Origin: Burkholderia anthina | Lineage (GTDB): Bacteria > Pseudomonadota > Gammaproteobacteria > Burkholderiales > Burkholderiaceae | Reading direction: 5' to 3' | NCBI RefSeq assembly: GCF_902498995.1 | Contig: NZ_CABVLY010000006.1 | Coordinates: 215,809 to 279,808 of the forward strand | Length of the DNA: 64,000 nucleotides | Shown: piece by piece, positions 35,768-44,047 of the stretch | How positions within the stretch are numbered: position 1 is the first letter of the stretch | How the letters are laid out: the number at the start of each line of letters is the position of its first letter | Position numbers and translations under genes: made by a program | The notes under the pieces: generated by a model | Databases searched by the model: none | Seen by the model: the letters and a program-made list of their open reading frames with translations, nothing else | What the model was told of the DNA's origin: nothing

Positions 35768-36040
35768 GCAGCTAGGCCAGACCCTGTGGTCAAACGAACC
35801 GGATCAACAAACAGACGAAAGGAACGGAAGACGCGCTCGCCCGATTCTGATCGGTCATATTGATGGGAGCACGAACCGGGGGCGGCGAATCAACTTCAGG
35901 CCAGGCCCAAACCGGACGGAAACAGCACGGCTCAACGGCGGAACCGCGTGACTGAGCGCCATATTACGCAAAATTGTCCGGTGCGTAAAGACAAGCCGAA
36001 CGCCCCGCCGCCCGCACGCCGCGCCCGCTCCGTCCCCGCT

Positions 36041-37243
36041 TCAGCGCGGAGCCGAGCCGCGCGCAAGGAAGTTGCGCAGGCGCTCGACGCCCGCATCGAG
36101 CCGCGCGGGGGCGCACGCATAGCACCAGCGCACGAAGCCTTCTCCCTCGGGACCGAATGCGCGCCCGGGTGCCAGTCCGAGTCCGGCCTCACGCACCAGC
36201 GCCTTGCAGAACGCGAGGCTGTCGTCGGCGCCCGGCAAGCGCAGGAACAGATACATCGCGCCCGGCGGAGGCGGCACGTCGACGCCCGGCAACGTCCGCA
36301 GCGCGGCGACCAGATGATCGCGCGCGTCGCGCAGCGACGTGACGAACGACTGCACGAACGGCTCGCCGTCACGCAGCGCGACCTCGCCCGCGGCCTGCAC
36401 GAAACCCGGCGCACACGACGTGTTGTACTCGACCAGCTTCGACAGATCGCTCATGACCGACGCCGGTGCGACGAGCCATCCGAGCCGCCAGCCCGTCATC
36501 GCCCACGCCTTCGAAAACGAATTCACGACAACCACCCGGTCGTCACGCGATGCGACATCGAGGAACGACGGCGCACCGCCCGGCCCGAACGCAAGCCGTT
36601 CGTACACTTCATCGGCGACCAGCCAGATTCCATGCCGCCGGCAGTGCGCGAGCACCGCTTGCTGGTCGTCGCGCGACATGGTCCAGCCGGTCGGATTGTT
36701 CGGCGAATTGACGAGCAGCATCCGCGTGTCGGGGGTCAGCGTCGCAAGCAGGCGATCGACGTCGAGCTGCCAGCCCGCATCGCCATGGCCGAGCGGCACG
36801 CATTCGACATGCGCACCGACGATCTTCGGGATTTCGACGAGATTCGGCCAGAGCGGCGTGACGGCGACGACGCGATCGCCAGGACCGGCCAGCATTTGCG
36901 CGGCCAGCATCAGCGCGCTGACGCCCGAACTCGTCACGGCGATCGTATCGGCCGACGTCGCGCCGTGACGTGCGCTCACGTAGGCTGCGATCGCGTCGCG
37001 CAGCGGCGCAGTGCCGAGATTGTGCGTGTAGAAGGTCGCACCGTCGCGCAGCGCCGCGGAGGCCGCGTCACGAATGAACGCCGGCGTCACGCGATCCGAT
37101 TCACCGAACCAGAACGGCAGCACGTCGGGCACGCCGGAGCCTGCGTTCGCCACGTCCCTGATCAGCGACGCACGCAGCCCCTGCACTGCGCTGCGTGCGG
37201 CCGGCTCGCCCGTCGCCGGACCGAAATCTGCGGAATGCGCCAT
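36041..37243 (-). CDS. PLP-dependent class I/II aminotransferase
   Basis: The 400-residue protein has the fold-type I signature: substrate-binding NSPNNPTGWTMSRDD, the cofactor aspartate in VADEVYERLAF, and the Schiff-base lysine in NSFSKAWAMTGWRLGWL. It belongs to the AspC/aminotransferase A branch, but its substrate cannot be inferred. The ATG at 37243 is the only start after a non-coding stretch. It lies 64 bp downstream of a LysR gene in the same orientation, unusual because LysR targets are more often divergent; co-transcription is likely. Confidence 0.9.
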   Translation of the reverse strand: MAHSADFGPATGEPAARSAVQGLRASLIRDVANAGSGVPDVLPFWFGESDRVTPAFIRDAASAALRDGATFYTHNLGTAPLRDAIAAYVSARHGATSADTIAVTSSGVSALMLAAQMLAGPGDRVVAVTPLWPNLVEIPKIVGAHVECVPLGHGDAGWQLDVDRLLATLTPDTRMLLVNSPNNPTGWTMSRDDQQAVLAHCRRHGIWLVADEVYERLAFGPGGAPSFLDVASRDDRVVVVNSFSKAWAMTGWRLGWLVAPASVMSDLSKLVEYNTSCAPGFVQAAGEVALRDGEPFVQSFVTSLRDARDHLVAALRTLPGVDVPPPPGAMYLFLRLPGADDSLAFCKALVREAGLGLAPGRAFGPEGEGFVRWCYACAPARLDAGVERLRNFLARGSAPR

Positions 37244-37307
37244 CGAGAACCACCGCCGAGGAACACGATCCGCGTAGTGTACCGGCCCGCGCACCGGACC
37301 GGTGCCG

Positions 37308-38210
37308 TCAGTCGAGGTCCTCCGCCCGCGCCGGCATCTGGCGCGCGAGTTCCCAGATCGCCTGCGCAGCCGGCGACAACGACCGATCGCGGCGGCGCAC
37401 CAGCTCGACGGTACGCTCGGTACGTGGCGTCAACGGCCGCGCGACCAGCGTCGATCCGGCCGGCAGCGGCAGCGACAGCCACGGCTGCACGCTCACGCCG
37501 ACACCGGCCTCGACCAGGCCGAACACCGTCGCCGAATGCCCGAGCTCCTGCATGACCGTCGCGTTCACGCGATGGGCGGCCAGTGCCGCGTCGATCAACG
37601 GCCGGCTTCCGGACGCATGGTCGAGGAGCACGAGGCGCTCGCCGTCGAGCGCGGTCCACGGCACCTCGGCGCGCGCCGCGAGCGGATGATCGGCACGTGC
37701 GACGAGACAGAACGAGTCGGTCATCAACGGTTCGCACACCAGATCGGCGACGGCGAGCGGCCCGATGACGACACCGAAGTCGACCTCGCTCGACTTCACC
37801 TTGCGCAGCACATCGCTCTGCACGTCGTCGCGCAGGCCGAGCGTGACGAACGGGAACTGGCGCTCGCACGACGCGACGACGCGCGGCATCAACCGGCACG
37901 CGATCGTCGGGCTCGCCGCGACGATCACGCGCCCGCGCCGTTGCTCGCCAATCTCACGAATCTCGCGCAGCGTGTCGTCGAGATCGTCGATCAGACGCGA
38001 CACGCTGGCGATCAGGTTCGCGCCGACATCGGTCAGTTGCACGTCGCGAGTCGTCCGGTCGATCAGCTTCAGTCCGAGCTCGGCCTCCAGTTCGCGCACG
38101 CAGCGGCTGACCGCGGACTGCGTCAGGCCGATCTCGTCGCCCGCGCGACTGAAGCTCTTCAACCGCGCAACCTCGATGAATACGCGAAGCTGGCGCAGCG
38201 TAACGTTCAT
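37308..38210 (-). CDS. LysR-family transcriptional regulator
   Basis: The 300-residue protein begins MNVTLRQLRVFIEVARLKSF, with the helix-turn-helix GDEIGLTQSAVSRCVRELEAELGLKL (in part, residues 22-47), and the periplasmic-binding-like effector domain (about 90-295). The ATG at 38210 has GAGG seven bases upstream. The adjacent aminotransferase gene is its most likely target. The inducer is unknown. Confidence 0.94.
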   Translation of the reverse strand: MNVTLRQLRVFIEVARLKSFSRAGDEIGLTQSAVSRCVRELEAELGLKLIDRTTRDVQLTDVGANLIASVSRLIDDLDDTLREIREIGEQRRGRVIVAASPTIACRLMPRVVASCERQFPFVTLGLRDDVQSDVLRKVKSSEVDFGVVIGPLAVADLVCEPLMTDSFCLVARADHPLAARAEVPWTALDGERLVLLDHASGSRPLIDAALAAHRVNATVMQELGHSATVFGLVEAGVGVSVQPWLSLPLPAGSTLVARPLTPRTERTVELVRRRDRSLSPAAQAIWELARQMPARAEDLD

Positions 38211-38637
38211 CACCTCACCTCATCAATCGTGGATACCGATGCGCGATTTTAATGCGCGAAACCGGCCTCGATGCGCAATTCCGGCACCGCCCGCACATGT
38301 TTCGCTGCGGTGCAATATTCGCGCAAACGCACGTGGTACGGGCGAATTGCACAAGATTGGTGATTGTCCCGATTTGCTGCGCGGTTATTTTGGCGTCTTA
38401 TACGCCCCTAGCTGACTTAGCCGTTAGCTCGCTGCCAAGCGGCTCTCGAGGGAATCGCCCCCGACGTGGCACGCTTCGTGCATTACCTGGCGCACAGGGC
38501 GCAGGTTTCGTCGGACTGAAGGCAGTAACGCCGCTGCCGGCCAACCGGACGCCCCCACCCGGCACTCGACGCTCGAGTGCTTGAAGAGTGCGCGGCGCAG
38601 GGCAGCGCACCGGAGTTAGCTTCGCTGAGGTGAGGAC
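38211..38637. other. 427-bp intergenic region, LysR gene to transposase-derived ORF
   Basis: Divergent spacer without a convincing gene. It contains the sigma-54-like sequence at 38467-38482 and several GC-rich imperfect repeats around 38520-38600. No copy of the TGTGACGTTACGT element seen at the other sigma-54 promoters was found. Confidence 0.5.
38467..38482 (+). promoter_or_regulatory. Sigma-54-like promoter upstream of the second transposase-derived ORF
   Basis: TGGCACG-CTTC-GTGCA has correct GG/GC spacing and one mismatch to TGGCACG-N4-TTGCA. Predicted transcription start near 38493, 145 bp before the ATG at 38638. No related upstream site is visible, so this may be chance. Confidence 0.4.
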
Positions 38638-39039
38638 ATGATGCTGTTCGACGATTTGAGAGATAACGAGTGGGCGCTGGTCGAGGGTCTGTTTTGCTCG
38701 GAACCCGAACGGAGCGAACGGCGCGGCCGTCCCCGCGTGGAGGCCCGTTCGGTGGTCAATGCAGTGCTGTGGGTACTGTCGACGGGTGAAGGCTGGTCAA
38801 AGCTGCCGGGCCGCTATCCGTCCCCGCCGACCTGCCGCCGCCGCTTCGATGAATGGCAGGCAGACGGCACGCTCGCCGAAATCGTCAAGCGACTCGGCAC
38901 GAGCGGCCGCCAGATTTCGCTGCGCGGGCGCATCGGCGCGAGCGCGGCAAAGCCGCCCGCGCCGCCGAGCCGCGACCGGCTGCGCGGCGCCTTCTGGACC
39001 AACCCGGAATCCTGGCGCGCCCCGGTGAAGATGGCGTAA
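38638..39039 (+). CDS. IS5-family transposase N-terminal domain protein (DUF4096-like), second orphan
   Basis: The 133-residue product has the same N-terminal transposase domain as the gene at 11111-11521: LRDNEWALVEGLF, RRGRPRVEARSVVNAVLWVLSTG (in part), GWSKLPGRYPSPPTCRRRFDEW. A unique Ala/Pro/Arg-rich C-terminus ends in RLRGAFWTNPESW. There is no DDE domain, terminal repeat or partner ORF. The ribosome-binding site GTGAGG is strong. Two separate orphans keeping only this DNA-binding part suggest retention for regulation rather than transposition. Confidence 0.75.
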   Translation: MMLFDDLRDNEWALVEGLFCSEPERSERRGRPRVEARSVVNAVLWVLSTGEGWSKLPGRYPSPPTCRRRFDEWQADGTLAEIVKRLGTSGRQISLRGRIGASAAKPPAPPSRDRLRGAFWTNPESWRAPVKMA

Positions 39040-39236
39040 CACATGCTCGATCGGGCGGCCTCGGCCGCCCGGTTTCTTTTCGGCGCCACTCGTTTGCATG
39101 GCGCCGCGTTGCCGTCGATTACCGTTGTCGCGCAGCGATACATCTATTTACCAATATTTACAGCAACCCTGCACTCCCACGCTTACCTTAGCGACATATC
39201 AACAGGCCGCACCGACGGCTTGAAGGGAGCCCCGCC

Positions 39237-39488
39237 ATGAAATCAATGTCACTGCTCGTCGCATGCGGCATTGTCATTTCGCTGGCGCTGACCGCCCCCG
39301 CTCACGCAGACGATCGCGCGAAGCCGCCTCACCGCCAGCAGGATCACCGAAACACCCTCCGCCAGCAGCAGCCCGTTGCGCCGCCGAACCGACAGACCGT
39401 GCCGCGCGGCGACCTGCGCGGCGATATCGCGAGCAATGCGCGTGCGCGTATCGGCTCGCAGCCGTCCGACATGCCGCGTCATCCGTAA
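39237..39488 (+). CDS. Small exported basic protein, unknown function
   Basis: An 83-residue product with GAAGGGAG seven bases before the ATG. It has a clear signal peptide (cleavage after APAHA). The mature 59 residues are hydrophilic and rich in Gln, Arg, Pro and His (RQQDHRNTLRQQQPVAPPNR), probably disordered in the periplasm. No family is recognised. A plus-strand terminator lies 120 bp beyond. Confidence 0.75.
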   Translation: MKSMSLLVACGIVISLALTAPAHADDRAKPPHRQQDHRNTLRQQQPVAPPNRQTVPRGDLRGDIASNARARIGSQPSDMPRHP

Positions 39489-39522
39489 CGCCGGTATTTC
39501 TGCAGGATTTCGTCAAAGAAAA

Positions 39523-39538
39523 TTCCCGGATCCGGGAA
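39523..39538. repeat. 16-bp perfect palindrome TTCCCGGATCCGGGAA
   Basis: The two 8-bp arms are perfect with no spacer. It lies between the small exported gene and its terminator. It could be an RNA hairpin or a protein-binding site. Confidence 0.45.
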
Positions 39539-39607
39539 CTGCCCGGCATACGATGAGTCACATCGTTGCCATGAGCACAGCGTGGCAACAGCAAAAGTAT
39601 CCGGTAC

Positions 39608-39637
39608 GCCCGTATCCTCGTGATACGGGCTTTTTTT
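39608..39637 (+). terminator. Intrinsic terminator
   Basis: GCCCGTATC-CTCGT-GATACGGGC followed by TTTTTTT on the plus strand; it closes the unit of the 83-residue exported protein. Confidence 0.9.
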
Positions 39638-39679
39638 GTGCGCCGGCGACGGCGCACACGAGGACAGGAAGATTCGCCG

Positions 39680-39997
39680 CTACAGGCGGCTTTCGAGAAT
39701 CGCCACGGCGCTTGCGTCGCTCAGCACGTAGTCGTCCGTGCGGCGATCGGTCCAGGACAACAATTTCTCGTCGCGCTCGAGGCGCGCACATTCTGCTCGA
39801 CCATTGTCGGTGAGCACCGCGATGTCGACCGGTGCATGAAAACCCGGCGCGGGCGCAACGGTCTTTTGCCTGACCGTGTCCATCAGCCCAAGCGACCGAA
39901 GATACTCGAACACGCCCGGGCGGCGCGCCCACGGTACCTGGCGGTACTGCACTCGTCTCAATGCGTCGAGCACCGCTTCGTTGGAATACGTGGCCAT
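39680..39997 (-). CDS. Hypothetical protein, 105 residues
   Basis: No family is recognised. The product is soluble, with a helical N-terminus (SNEAVLDALRRVQYRQVPWARR), a wHTH-like spacing of secondary structure (GVFEYLRSLGLMD ... VLTDNGRAECARLE) and no signal peptide. The pattern of a short helix pair followed by VLTDNGR resembles the wing of small winged-helix proteins, a weak hint only. It converges on the exported-protein gene. Confidence 0.65.
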   Translation of the reverse strand: MATYSNEAVLDALRRVQYRQVPWARRPGVFEYLRSLGLMDTVRQKTVAPAPGFHAPVDIAVLTDNGRAECARLERDEKLLSWTDRRTDDYVLSDASAVAILESRL

Positions 39998-40154
39998 CTC
40001 GATTCTTTCTTAAAGTGCAGCGACAATGCGAAGCGGTGCGCCGGGCAGGGTCTCCGCCCGCCGATACCGCCACCGATTCTGGAAGCCGACGTTCGGCGTC
40101 GCGTCAGGGCCGGATCGTCAGCCGTCCATAAAAAGACACCATACCCCAATCAAA

Positions 40155-40871
40155 TTGATTCTGTTCGATTCATTTGTACTTCTCTTCATCTGTTTCATGC
40201 TCTGCCGCAAGCGGCGTCGACTCATTGCAATCGTCGCCGCCGCCCTGTTCTGGCTGCTCGCGACAGGCTGGCTCGCCGCACCGCTCATCGCATGGAGCGA
40301 AGCAGGCGTCACACCCGTCGAGCACCCCGACATGCGCGGCAATACGACGCTGATCCTGATCGGCGCCGGCACGCGACGCGCCGATTCCGGACTGCGGCCG
40401 CCGCCCGACGGCGATGCACGCATCCGCAAGACCGCGGCGCTCTACCGCACGTGCCGACAACACGCCACCCGCTGCACCGTCGTGATGTCGGGCGGCGATC
40501 CGCAACATCACGGCGACACCGAAGCGGCCGTCTACGGGCGCCAGCTCATCGCGCAGGGTGTGGATTCTCACGACCTCGTTCTGGAGCCGAAGAGCCGCAC
40601 GACCTATGAAAATGCGAAATTCACTGCGTCTATACTACGCTCACAACATGACGACTCGCTCATTCTCGTTACGTCGTCATACCAGATGCGTCGCGCGCTG
40701 CTCGATTTCCGCCGTTTCGGCCTCGATCCGCAACCCGTGTATTCGAATCGCCGACGTGCACAGACGGGCTGGCTGCCCCGCCGGCACAACCTGGTCGACG
40801 CCGAACAGGCACTGCACGAGCTGGTCGGCATCGCGCAATTTCACGTGTACCGGATGCTCGGATGGTTTTGA
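40155..40871 (+). CDS. YdcF/SanA-like DUF218 membrane protein
   Basis: The C-terminal two thirds are a DUF218 domain: LILIGAGTRRADSG, TVVMSGGDPQHHGDTEAAVYGRQL (in part), RTTYENAKF and LVTSSYQMRRALLDFRRFGL. Upstream are one or two membrane helices. A TTG at 40155 gives two helices (238 residues), the usual topology; an ATG at 40197 gives one. Neither has a good ribosome-binding site. DUF218 proteins are linked to envelope integrity and cell-wall precursor functions, but the reaction is not established. Confidence 0.85.
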   Translation: MILFDSFVLLFICFMLCRKRRRLIAIVAAALFWLLATGWLAAPLIAWSEAGVTPVEHPDMRGNTTLILIGAGTRRADSGLRPPPDGDARIRKTAALYRTCRQHATRCTVVMSGGDPQHHGDTEAAVYGRQLIAQGVDSHDLVLEPKSRTTYENAKFTASILRSQHDDSLILVTSSYQMRRALLDFRRFGLDPQPVYSNRRRAQTGWLPRRHNLVDAEQALHELVGIAQFHVYRMLGWF

Positions 40872-41091
40872 CAGGCGACACGCACCGGACGTGCAACGGT
40901 AGCCCTGCTCGCGATGGCATCCGCGTGACGGAATGCCCGAAGTGTTGCGCGACTTCAACGGGGCCTTGCGTGACGCGGCGATCCGGTGCACATTGATCCG
41001 TCACTTTTGTTACACTCGACACGCACTCGATTGCAGTCGCCAGACAAAACGGCAACACTCGGGTTCATCACCACTTAGCGGAGGTAAAGCA

Positions 41092-41367
41092 ATGAAGAAG
41101 ACGTCCCTGGCTATCCTGGTTGCGATGTCGGCGCTGACTGGCGCAGCGTATGCGCAAGAGAGCACGCAAATCCAGACCATCACCGACCCGGCCAAGATCG
41201 CCGAGATCGAGCAGCGCGCGCAAGCCCTGCAACAGCAGCAAGCAGCCGAGGCTGCACAGCCTGCGGTGCGTGAAGAAGAGCACCACCGTCATCACGGCAA
41301 GAAAGCTCACCACAAGGCAGCAAAGAAGGCCGGCAAGGCCGCGCCGGCAGACGCCGCAAGCCAGTAA
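41092..41367 (+). CDS. Small exported His/Lys-rich protein
   Basis: A 91-residue product: the signal peptide MKKTSLAILVAMSALTGAAYA is clear, then a Gln/Ala-rich helical stretch (about residues 40-60), and a C-terminus with EEHHRHHGKKAHHKAAKKAGK. The histidine cluster could bind metal and the lysines could bind polyanions; both are inference. GAGG lies eight bases before the ATG. A strong terminator follows, so it is monocistronic. Confidence 0.82.
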   Translation: MKKTSLAILVAMSALTGAAYAQESTQIQTITDPAKIAEIEQRAQALQQQQAAEAAQPAVREEEHHRHHGKKAHHKAAKKAGKAAPADAASQ

Positions 41368-41389
41368 GTTCGGCGGCACCGCACAAGCG

Positions 41390-41426
41390 AAAAGCCGAAT
41401 CCGGGCAACCGGATTCGGCTTTTTTG
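41390..41426 (+). terminator. Intrinsic terminator
   Basis: AGCCGAATCCGG-GCAA-CCGGATTCGGCT is a perfect 12-bp stem with TTTTT on the plus strand. Confidence 0.92.
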
Positions 41427-41503
41427 GTTGCGGCGCCTGCGCGCTGTGCTAAAGTCGCGCACCGAAATTTTCCACCCGTGCGCACCCCGGTGCGGAGGAC
41501 AGC

Positions 41504-41761
41504 ATGAGCAACATTCAACTCGACATCGAGTGGACCGAAGCAGCCACTCGCAAGATCAAGCAACTGATGCCGCGCGGCTCGGAGGACGCATTCCTCGCGC
41601 TGCCGCCGATCGAGTGCCTGCCGATGGAAGGCGACGTGCTTTTCCTCGGCCCGCAAGGCAAGCAGCAGCCGTTCATCGTGGCCGAACGCCAGTATCACCA
41701 TGACGGCGACGCCGACTGGACGATCATCCTGATCCTGGACGTACCCAGCGCGTCGCACTGA
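41504..41761 (+). CDS. Hypothetical protein, 85 residues
   Basis: GGAGG lies five bases upstream of the ATG. The product is soluble and acidic, with no signal peptide. It starts MSNIQLDIEWTEAATRKIKQL and ends with a hydrophobic strand DWTIILILDVPS. Ordered, non-repetitive composition and good codon use support a real gene. No family is recognised. Confidence 0.78.
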   Translation: MSNIQLDIEWTEAATRKIKQLMPRGSEDAFLALPPIECLPMEGDVLFLGPQGKQQPFIVAERQYHHDGDADWTIILILDVPSASH

Positions 41762-41802
41762 CACGGCGGCGGCCGGCAATGCGTCCGGCCGCATCGCCCT
41801 GC

Positions 41803-42093
41803 TCACATGAGCTTCGACAGCACGCGGATCTCGGAACGATCGATCCAGTCCGCGGCCGCTTCCCGATAGGCCAGAATATGTGCGGAACGCGCGTGCGCGG
41901 CCAACGCCTCCTCGCTTTCCCAGCGCTCGACGAATACGAACCGTGCCGGCTCCTTCAGATCCCGGTGCAAGTCGTACTGCAGCGCGCCCGCTTCCTTGCG
42001 GGTCGGCTCGACGATTCCCTCGAGCACCGCGCGCAACTTCTCTTCCACGCCAGGCTTTGCCACGATCAGCGCGACGACTGCGATTTCCGCCAT
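41803..42093 (-). CDS. Antibiotic biosynthesis monooxygenase (ABM) domain protein, putative quinol monooxygenase
   Basis: The 96-residue product fits a single ABM ferredoxin-like domain: AEIAVVALIVAKPGVEEKLR, then RKEAGALQYDLHRDLKEPARFVFVERWESEEALAAH in pieces. YgiN-like proteins oxidise quinols or related aromatics without cofactor as dimers. The ATG at 42093 has AAGGAG six bases upstream, better than the one at 42108. It is probably monocistronic. Confidence 0.88.
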   Translation of the reverse strand: MAEIAVVALIVAKPGVEEKLRAVLEGIVEPTRKEAGALQYDLHRDLKEPARFVFVERWESEEALAAHARSAHILAYREAAADWIDRSEIRVLSKLM

Positions 42094-42182
42094 TCCCGAC
42101 TCCTTCATTCAGAAAAGTCCGAGAATACGTGAATCCCGCATCGGCCGGATCGACACGTCTTCGATGACGGCCCACCAAAAAA

Positions 42183-42211
42183 ATTGCCCGCGCTTCAGAC
42201 GAAGCGCGGGC
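42183..42211 (-). terminator. Terminator of the candidate small RNA
   Basis: GCCCGCGCTT and AAGCGCGGGC form a perfect 10-bp stem around CAGACG; leftwards it is followed by AATTTTTTT. Confidence 0.9.
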
Positions 42212-42273
42212 GAAACCGTCGCCCTACGAGGATAGGCGACGGGGCCATCGGGACCCGCGCACGGCACGGATCG

Positions 42274-42357
42274 TCATCGGTTGTACCGGCGCTCGCCGCG
42301 CCGGCGTTTGAAAACGCCGGTACCGTTGTTCGCGCGTTCGCGACGCACGCCCGGCAT
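42274..42357 (-). CDS. Possible 27-residue arginine-rich peptide
   Basis: The ATG at 42357 has GGGAGG ten bases upstream. The peptide has no acidic cluster and about one third Arg/Lys. The frame stays open upstream to 42543, but that region holds the promoter, so the longer version (start 42465, 63 residues) would need another promoter. The gene overlaps a perfect hairpin, which favours RNA over protein. Confidence 0.3.
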   Translation of the reverse strand: MPGVRRERANNGTGVFKRRRGERRYNR

Positions 42358-42396
42358 CTGACGCCATCCTCCCTGTTTCACAATTCCAACATATAA

Positions 42397-42412
42397 AGCA
42401 GGTTGCGTGCCA
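42397..42412 (-). promoter_or_regulatory. Sigma-54-type promoter of the candidate small RNA
   Basis: On the minus strand TGGCACG-CAAC-CTGCT: GG and GC are correctly spaced, with one mismatch to the -12 box. Between it and the upstream site lies GATCAATGGTATG (42441-42429), two mismatches from the IHF consensus WATCAANNNNTTR, as expected for looping at sigma-54 promoters. Predicted start near 42386. Confidence 0.65.
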
Positions 42413-42490
42413 ACCGAGAATGCGTAGTCATACCATTGATCCATAAGGGTATTTTCCGGAGTCATGACGATGTAACACCCGTTCTGCCGC

Positions 42491-42520
42491 CGTAACGCGC
42501 GGATGTTACGTAACGTCACA
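42491..42520 (-). promoter_or_regulatory. Candidate upstream activator site shared with the collagen-like operon
   Basis: Read leftwards: TGTGACGTTACGTAAC (42520-42505) and GCGTTACG (42498-42491). The first shares 15 of 16 bases with 5263-5278, and the second is identical to the arm at 5234-5241. GTTACGTAAC is itself a perfect palindrome. It lies about 95 bp before the -24 element. Confidence 0.6.
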
Positions 42521-42568
42521 CGGAGGGACCGAACCTCTCGCACACACCAATACCAATGCGTGCGGGCA

Positions 42569-42597
42569 TAAAAAAACCCGCCGGATGGCGGGCTTTT
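42569..42597 (-). terminator. Intrinsic terminator after bamC
   Basis: CCCGCC-GGAT-GGCGGG flanked by AAAAAA on the left and CTTTT on the right; leftwards it ends bamC transcription. Confidence 0.88.
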
Positions 42598-42618
42598 CAG
42601 GATCGGGAACGACCGCGA

Positions 42619-43830
42619 TCAGCGCAGCTGATTCACGAGCAGTGCCATGATCTGCCGGGCCGGCGACGACGTATCGATCGCGCCCGAATCGTCGATGACC
42701 GCGATACGCGTCTGATCCGGCGTCAGCGCCTTCACGTTCACGCGATATTGCTTCGCCTGCTTTTCCTTCTTGCCGTGGAACAGCTGGCTCCAGAAACCCT
42801 GCTCGGCCGCACTCAGATCCTTCGGATCGACGTAGCGCACGAAATACAGGCCCTTCGTGCGATCGCGATCGTCGACCGTGAAGTTCGCGCGGTCGAGTGC
42901 GAGGCCGACGTGCAGCCACGACCGGTCGTACGGCTCGCCGAGCGTGACTTCGGACGGAACCGAGCCGGACGAGTCGACATCGTTTCCTTGCGACGACGCA
43001 CGCGCAACGTTCTGCGCGGCAATCGCCGCGGCGGCAGCCTTCGATGCGTCCGTGTCGGCCTTCTTGTCCTTCGACACCGCGTTGTCGTTGATGTTGGCGA
43101 TCGGCGGTTCGCCGTTCTTCGCACGCTGCTCGTTCTGCGCGAGCACCGCCATCAACCGCTTCAGGTATTCCGTCTCGAGCGCAGGATCGTTCGGCTTCGC
43201 TTCCCACTTGCTCGAATCGTTGTTCGCGCCGGTGAGCGCCTCGCGCATACCCTTCTGGCTGATGAACACGTAGGTGCCGCCGTCGGGCGCCGAATCGAGA
43301 CGCGTGCGGTACTTGTTGCGCTCGGCCGTCACGTACGAGTTGCCCATCGCTTTCGAAATCACGCCGCGAATCAGGCCGTCGTTGATCTGCGGATGGGTTT
43401 CGTTCCAGTCGGTTTCCATCACGCCCTTGTCGCGCTGGTCGACGACCAGCAGGAAACCTTGCTCCTGCCAGAAACGGCGAACCTGCGGCCAGATGTCGGC
43501 AGGCTTCCTGCCGTCGATCACGAGCCAGCTCTCGGTACCGTCACGCTGGATATGCATGCCCGAAACGGCGGGAGCGACGGTGTCCGTCGCGGGGGCCGCT
43601 TGTTGAACCTGCTGGAGCGCGGACAGGGAAGTCGCACCGCCCTGCGGCGGCAGCGAGCGCTGATCGGCCGTCTCGTCGAGCATGTTGGGCGGCACTGCGA
43701 GCGACGCTTCCTTCGATTTCGAATCGCTCTTGTAGTCCACTTTCGTGGGCGACGACGTACCGCAACCGGCAACGAGCGCGCCGGTGGCGAGCACTGCAGC
43801 GAACCGCATGGTAAGACGAAGATCAGTCAT
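42619..43830 (-). CDS. bamC: Outer-membrane protein assembly factor BamC
   Basis: The 403-residue lipoprotein has lipobox LVAGC (cysteine near residue 23), a flexible N-terminal segment with [20 protein letters not shown], and two BamC helix-grip domains (about 90-190 and 270-400: [21 protein letters not shown] and [13 protein letters not shown]). BamC belongs to the BAM complex that inserts beta-barrels into the outer membrane. The Ala-rich linker between domains is long. Here bamC is preceded by tRNA-Pro, not by dapA as in E. coli. Confidence 0.93.
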   Translation of the reverse strand: MTDLRLTMRFAAVLATGALVAGCGTSSPTKVDYKSDSKSKEASLAVPPNMLDETADQRSLPPQGGATSLSALQQVQQAAPATDTVAPAVSGMHIQRDGTESWLVIDGRKPADIWPQVRRFWQEQGFLLVVDQRDKGVMETDWNETHPQINDGLIRGVISKAMGNSYVTAERNKYRTRLDSAPDGGTYVFISQKGMREALTGANNDSSKWEAKPNDPALETEYLKRLMAVLAQNEQRAKNGEPPIANINDNAVSKDKKADTDASKAAAAAIAAQNVARASSQGNDVDSSGSVPSEVTLGEPYDRSWLHVGLALDRANFTVDDRDRTKGLYFVRYVDPKDLSAAEQGFWSQLFHGKKEKQAKQYRVNVKALTPDQTRIAVIDDSGAIDTSSPARQIMALLVNQLR

Positions 43831-43930
43831 GTTCGGGGAATCCTCTTCCGCTAAATCACGGCGCTTTCCGTGGATCAACCTTGCATTTTACCGGGGCCGC
43901 GCCGGGATGTGCAAAAAAGCGACGGGCAAG

Positions 43931-43966
43931 AAAAAACCCGCGTCAGCCTGAACTGACGCGGGTTCT
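43931..43966 (-). terminator. Terminator after tRNA-Pro
   Basis: AACCCGCGTCAG-CCTGAA-CTGACGCGGGTT (12-bp stem); leftwards it is followed by TTTT, five bases past the tRNA. Confidence 0.9.
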
Positions 43967-43970
43967 TGTC

Positions 43971-44047
<77 letters not shown>

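Larger units (their letters stand above)
42177..42386 (-). ncRNA. Candidate sigma-54-dependent small RNA (about 210 nt)
   Basis: Between the sigma-54-type promoter (42397-42412) and a strong terminator, the leftward transcript forms three perfect stem-loops: CCGGCGTTT/AAACGCCGG (42301-42320), CCGTCGCC/GGCGACGG (42216-42242; loop TATCCTCGTAG) and the terminator stem. The loop exposes UCCUC, which could pair with ribosome-binding sites. An Arg-rich 27-codon ORF (42357-42274) lies inside with GGGAGG ten bases upstream, so it might instead encode, or also encode, a tiny basic peptide. No known RNA family was recognised. Confidence 0.6.

Noticed and set aside
38200..38210. CGTAACGTT at the start of the LysR gene as a further copy of the shared motif
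   Set aside because: It is explained by codons 2-4 of the LysR protein, and there is no sigma-54 promoter downstream of it.
38523..38540. GCAGTAACGCCGCTGC as another activator site for the 38467 promoter
   Set aside because: It lacks the GTTACGT core and lies downstream of the promoter.
42274..42465. 63-residue protein version of the small ORF
   Set aside because: Its upstream half overlaps the sigma-54-type promoter and it lacks a ribosome-binding site at 42465. Kept only as a possible 27-residue peptide.
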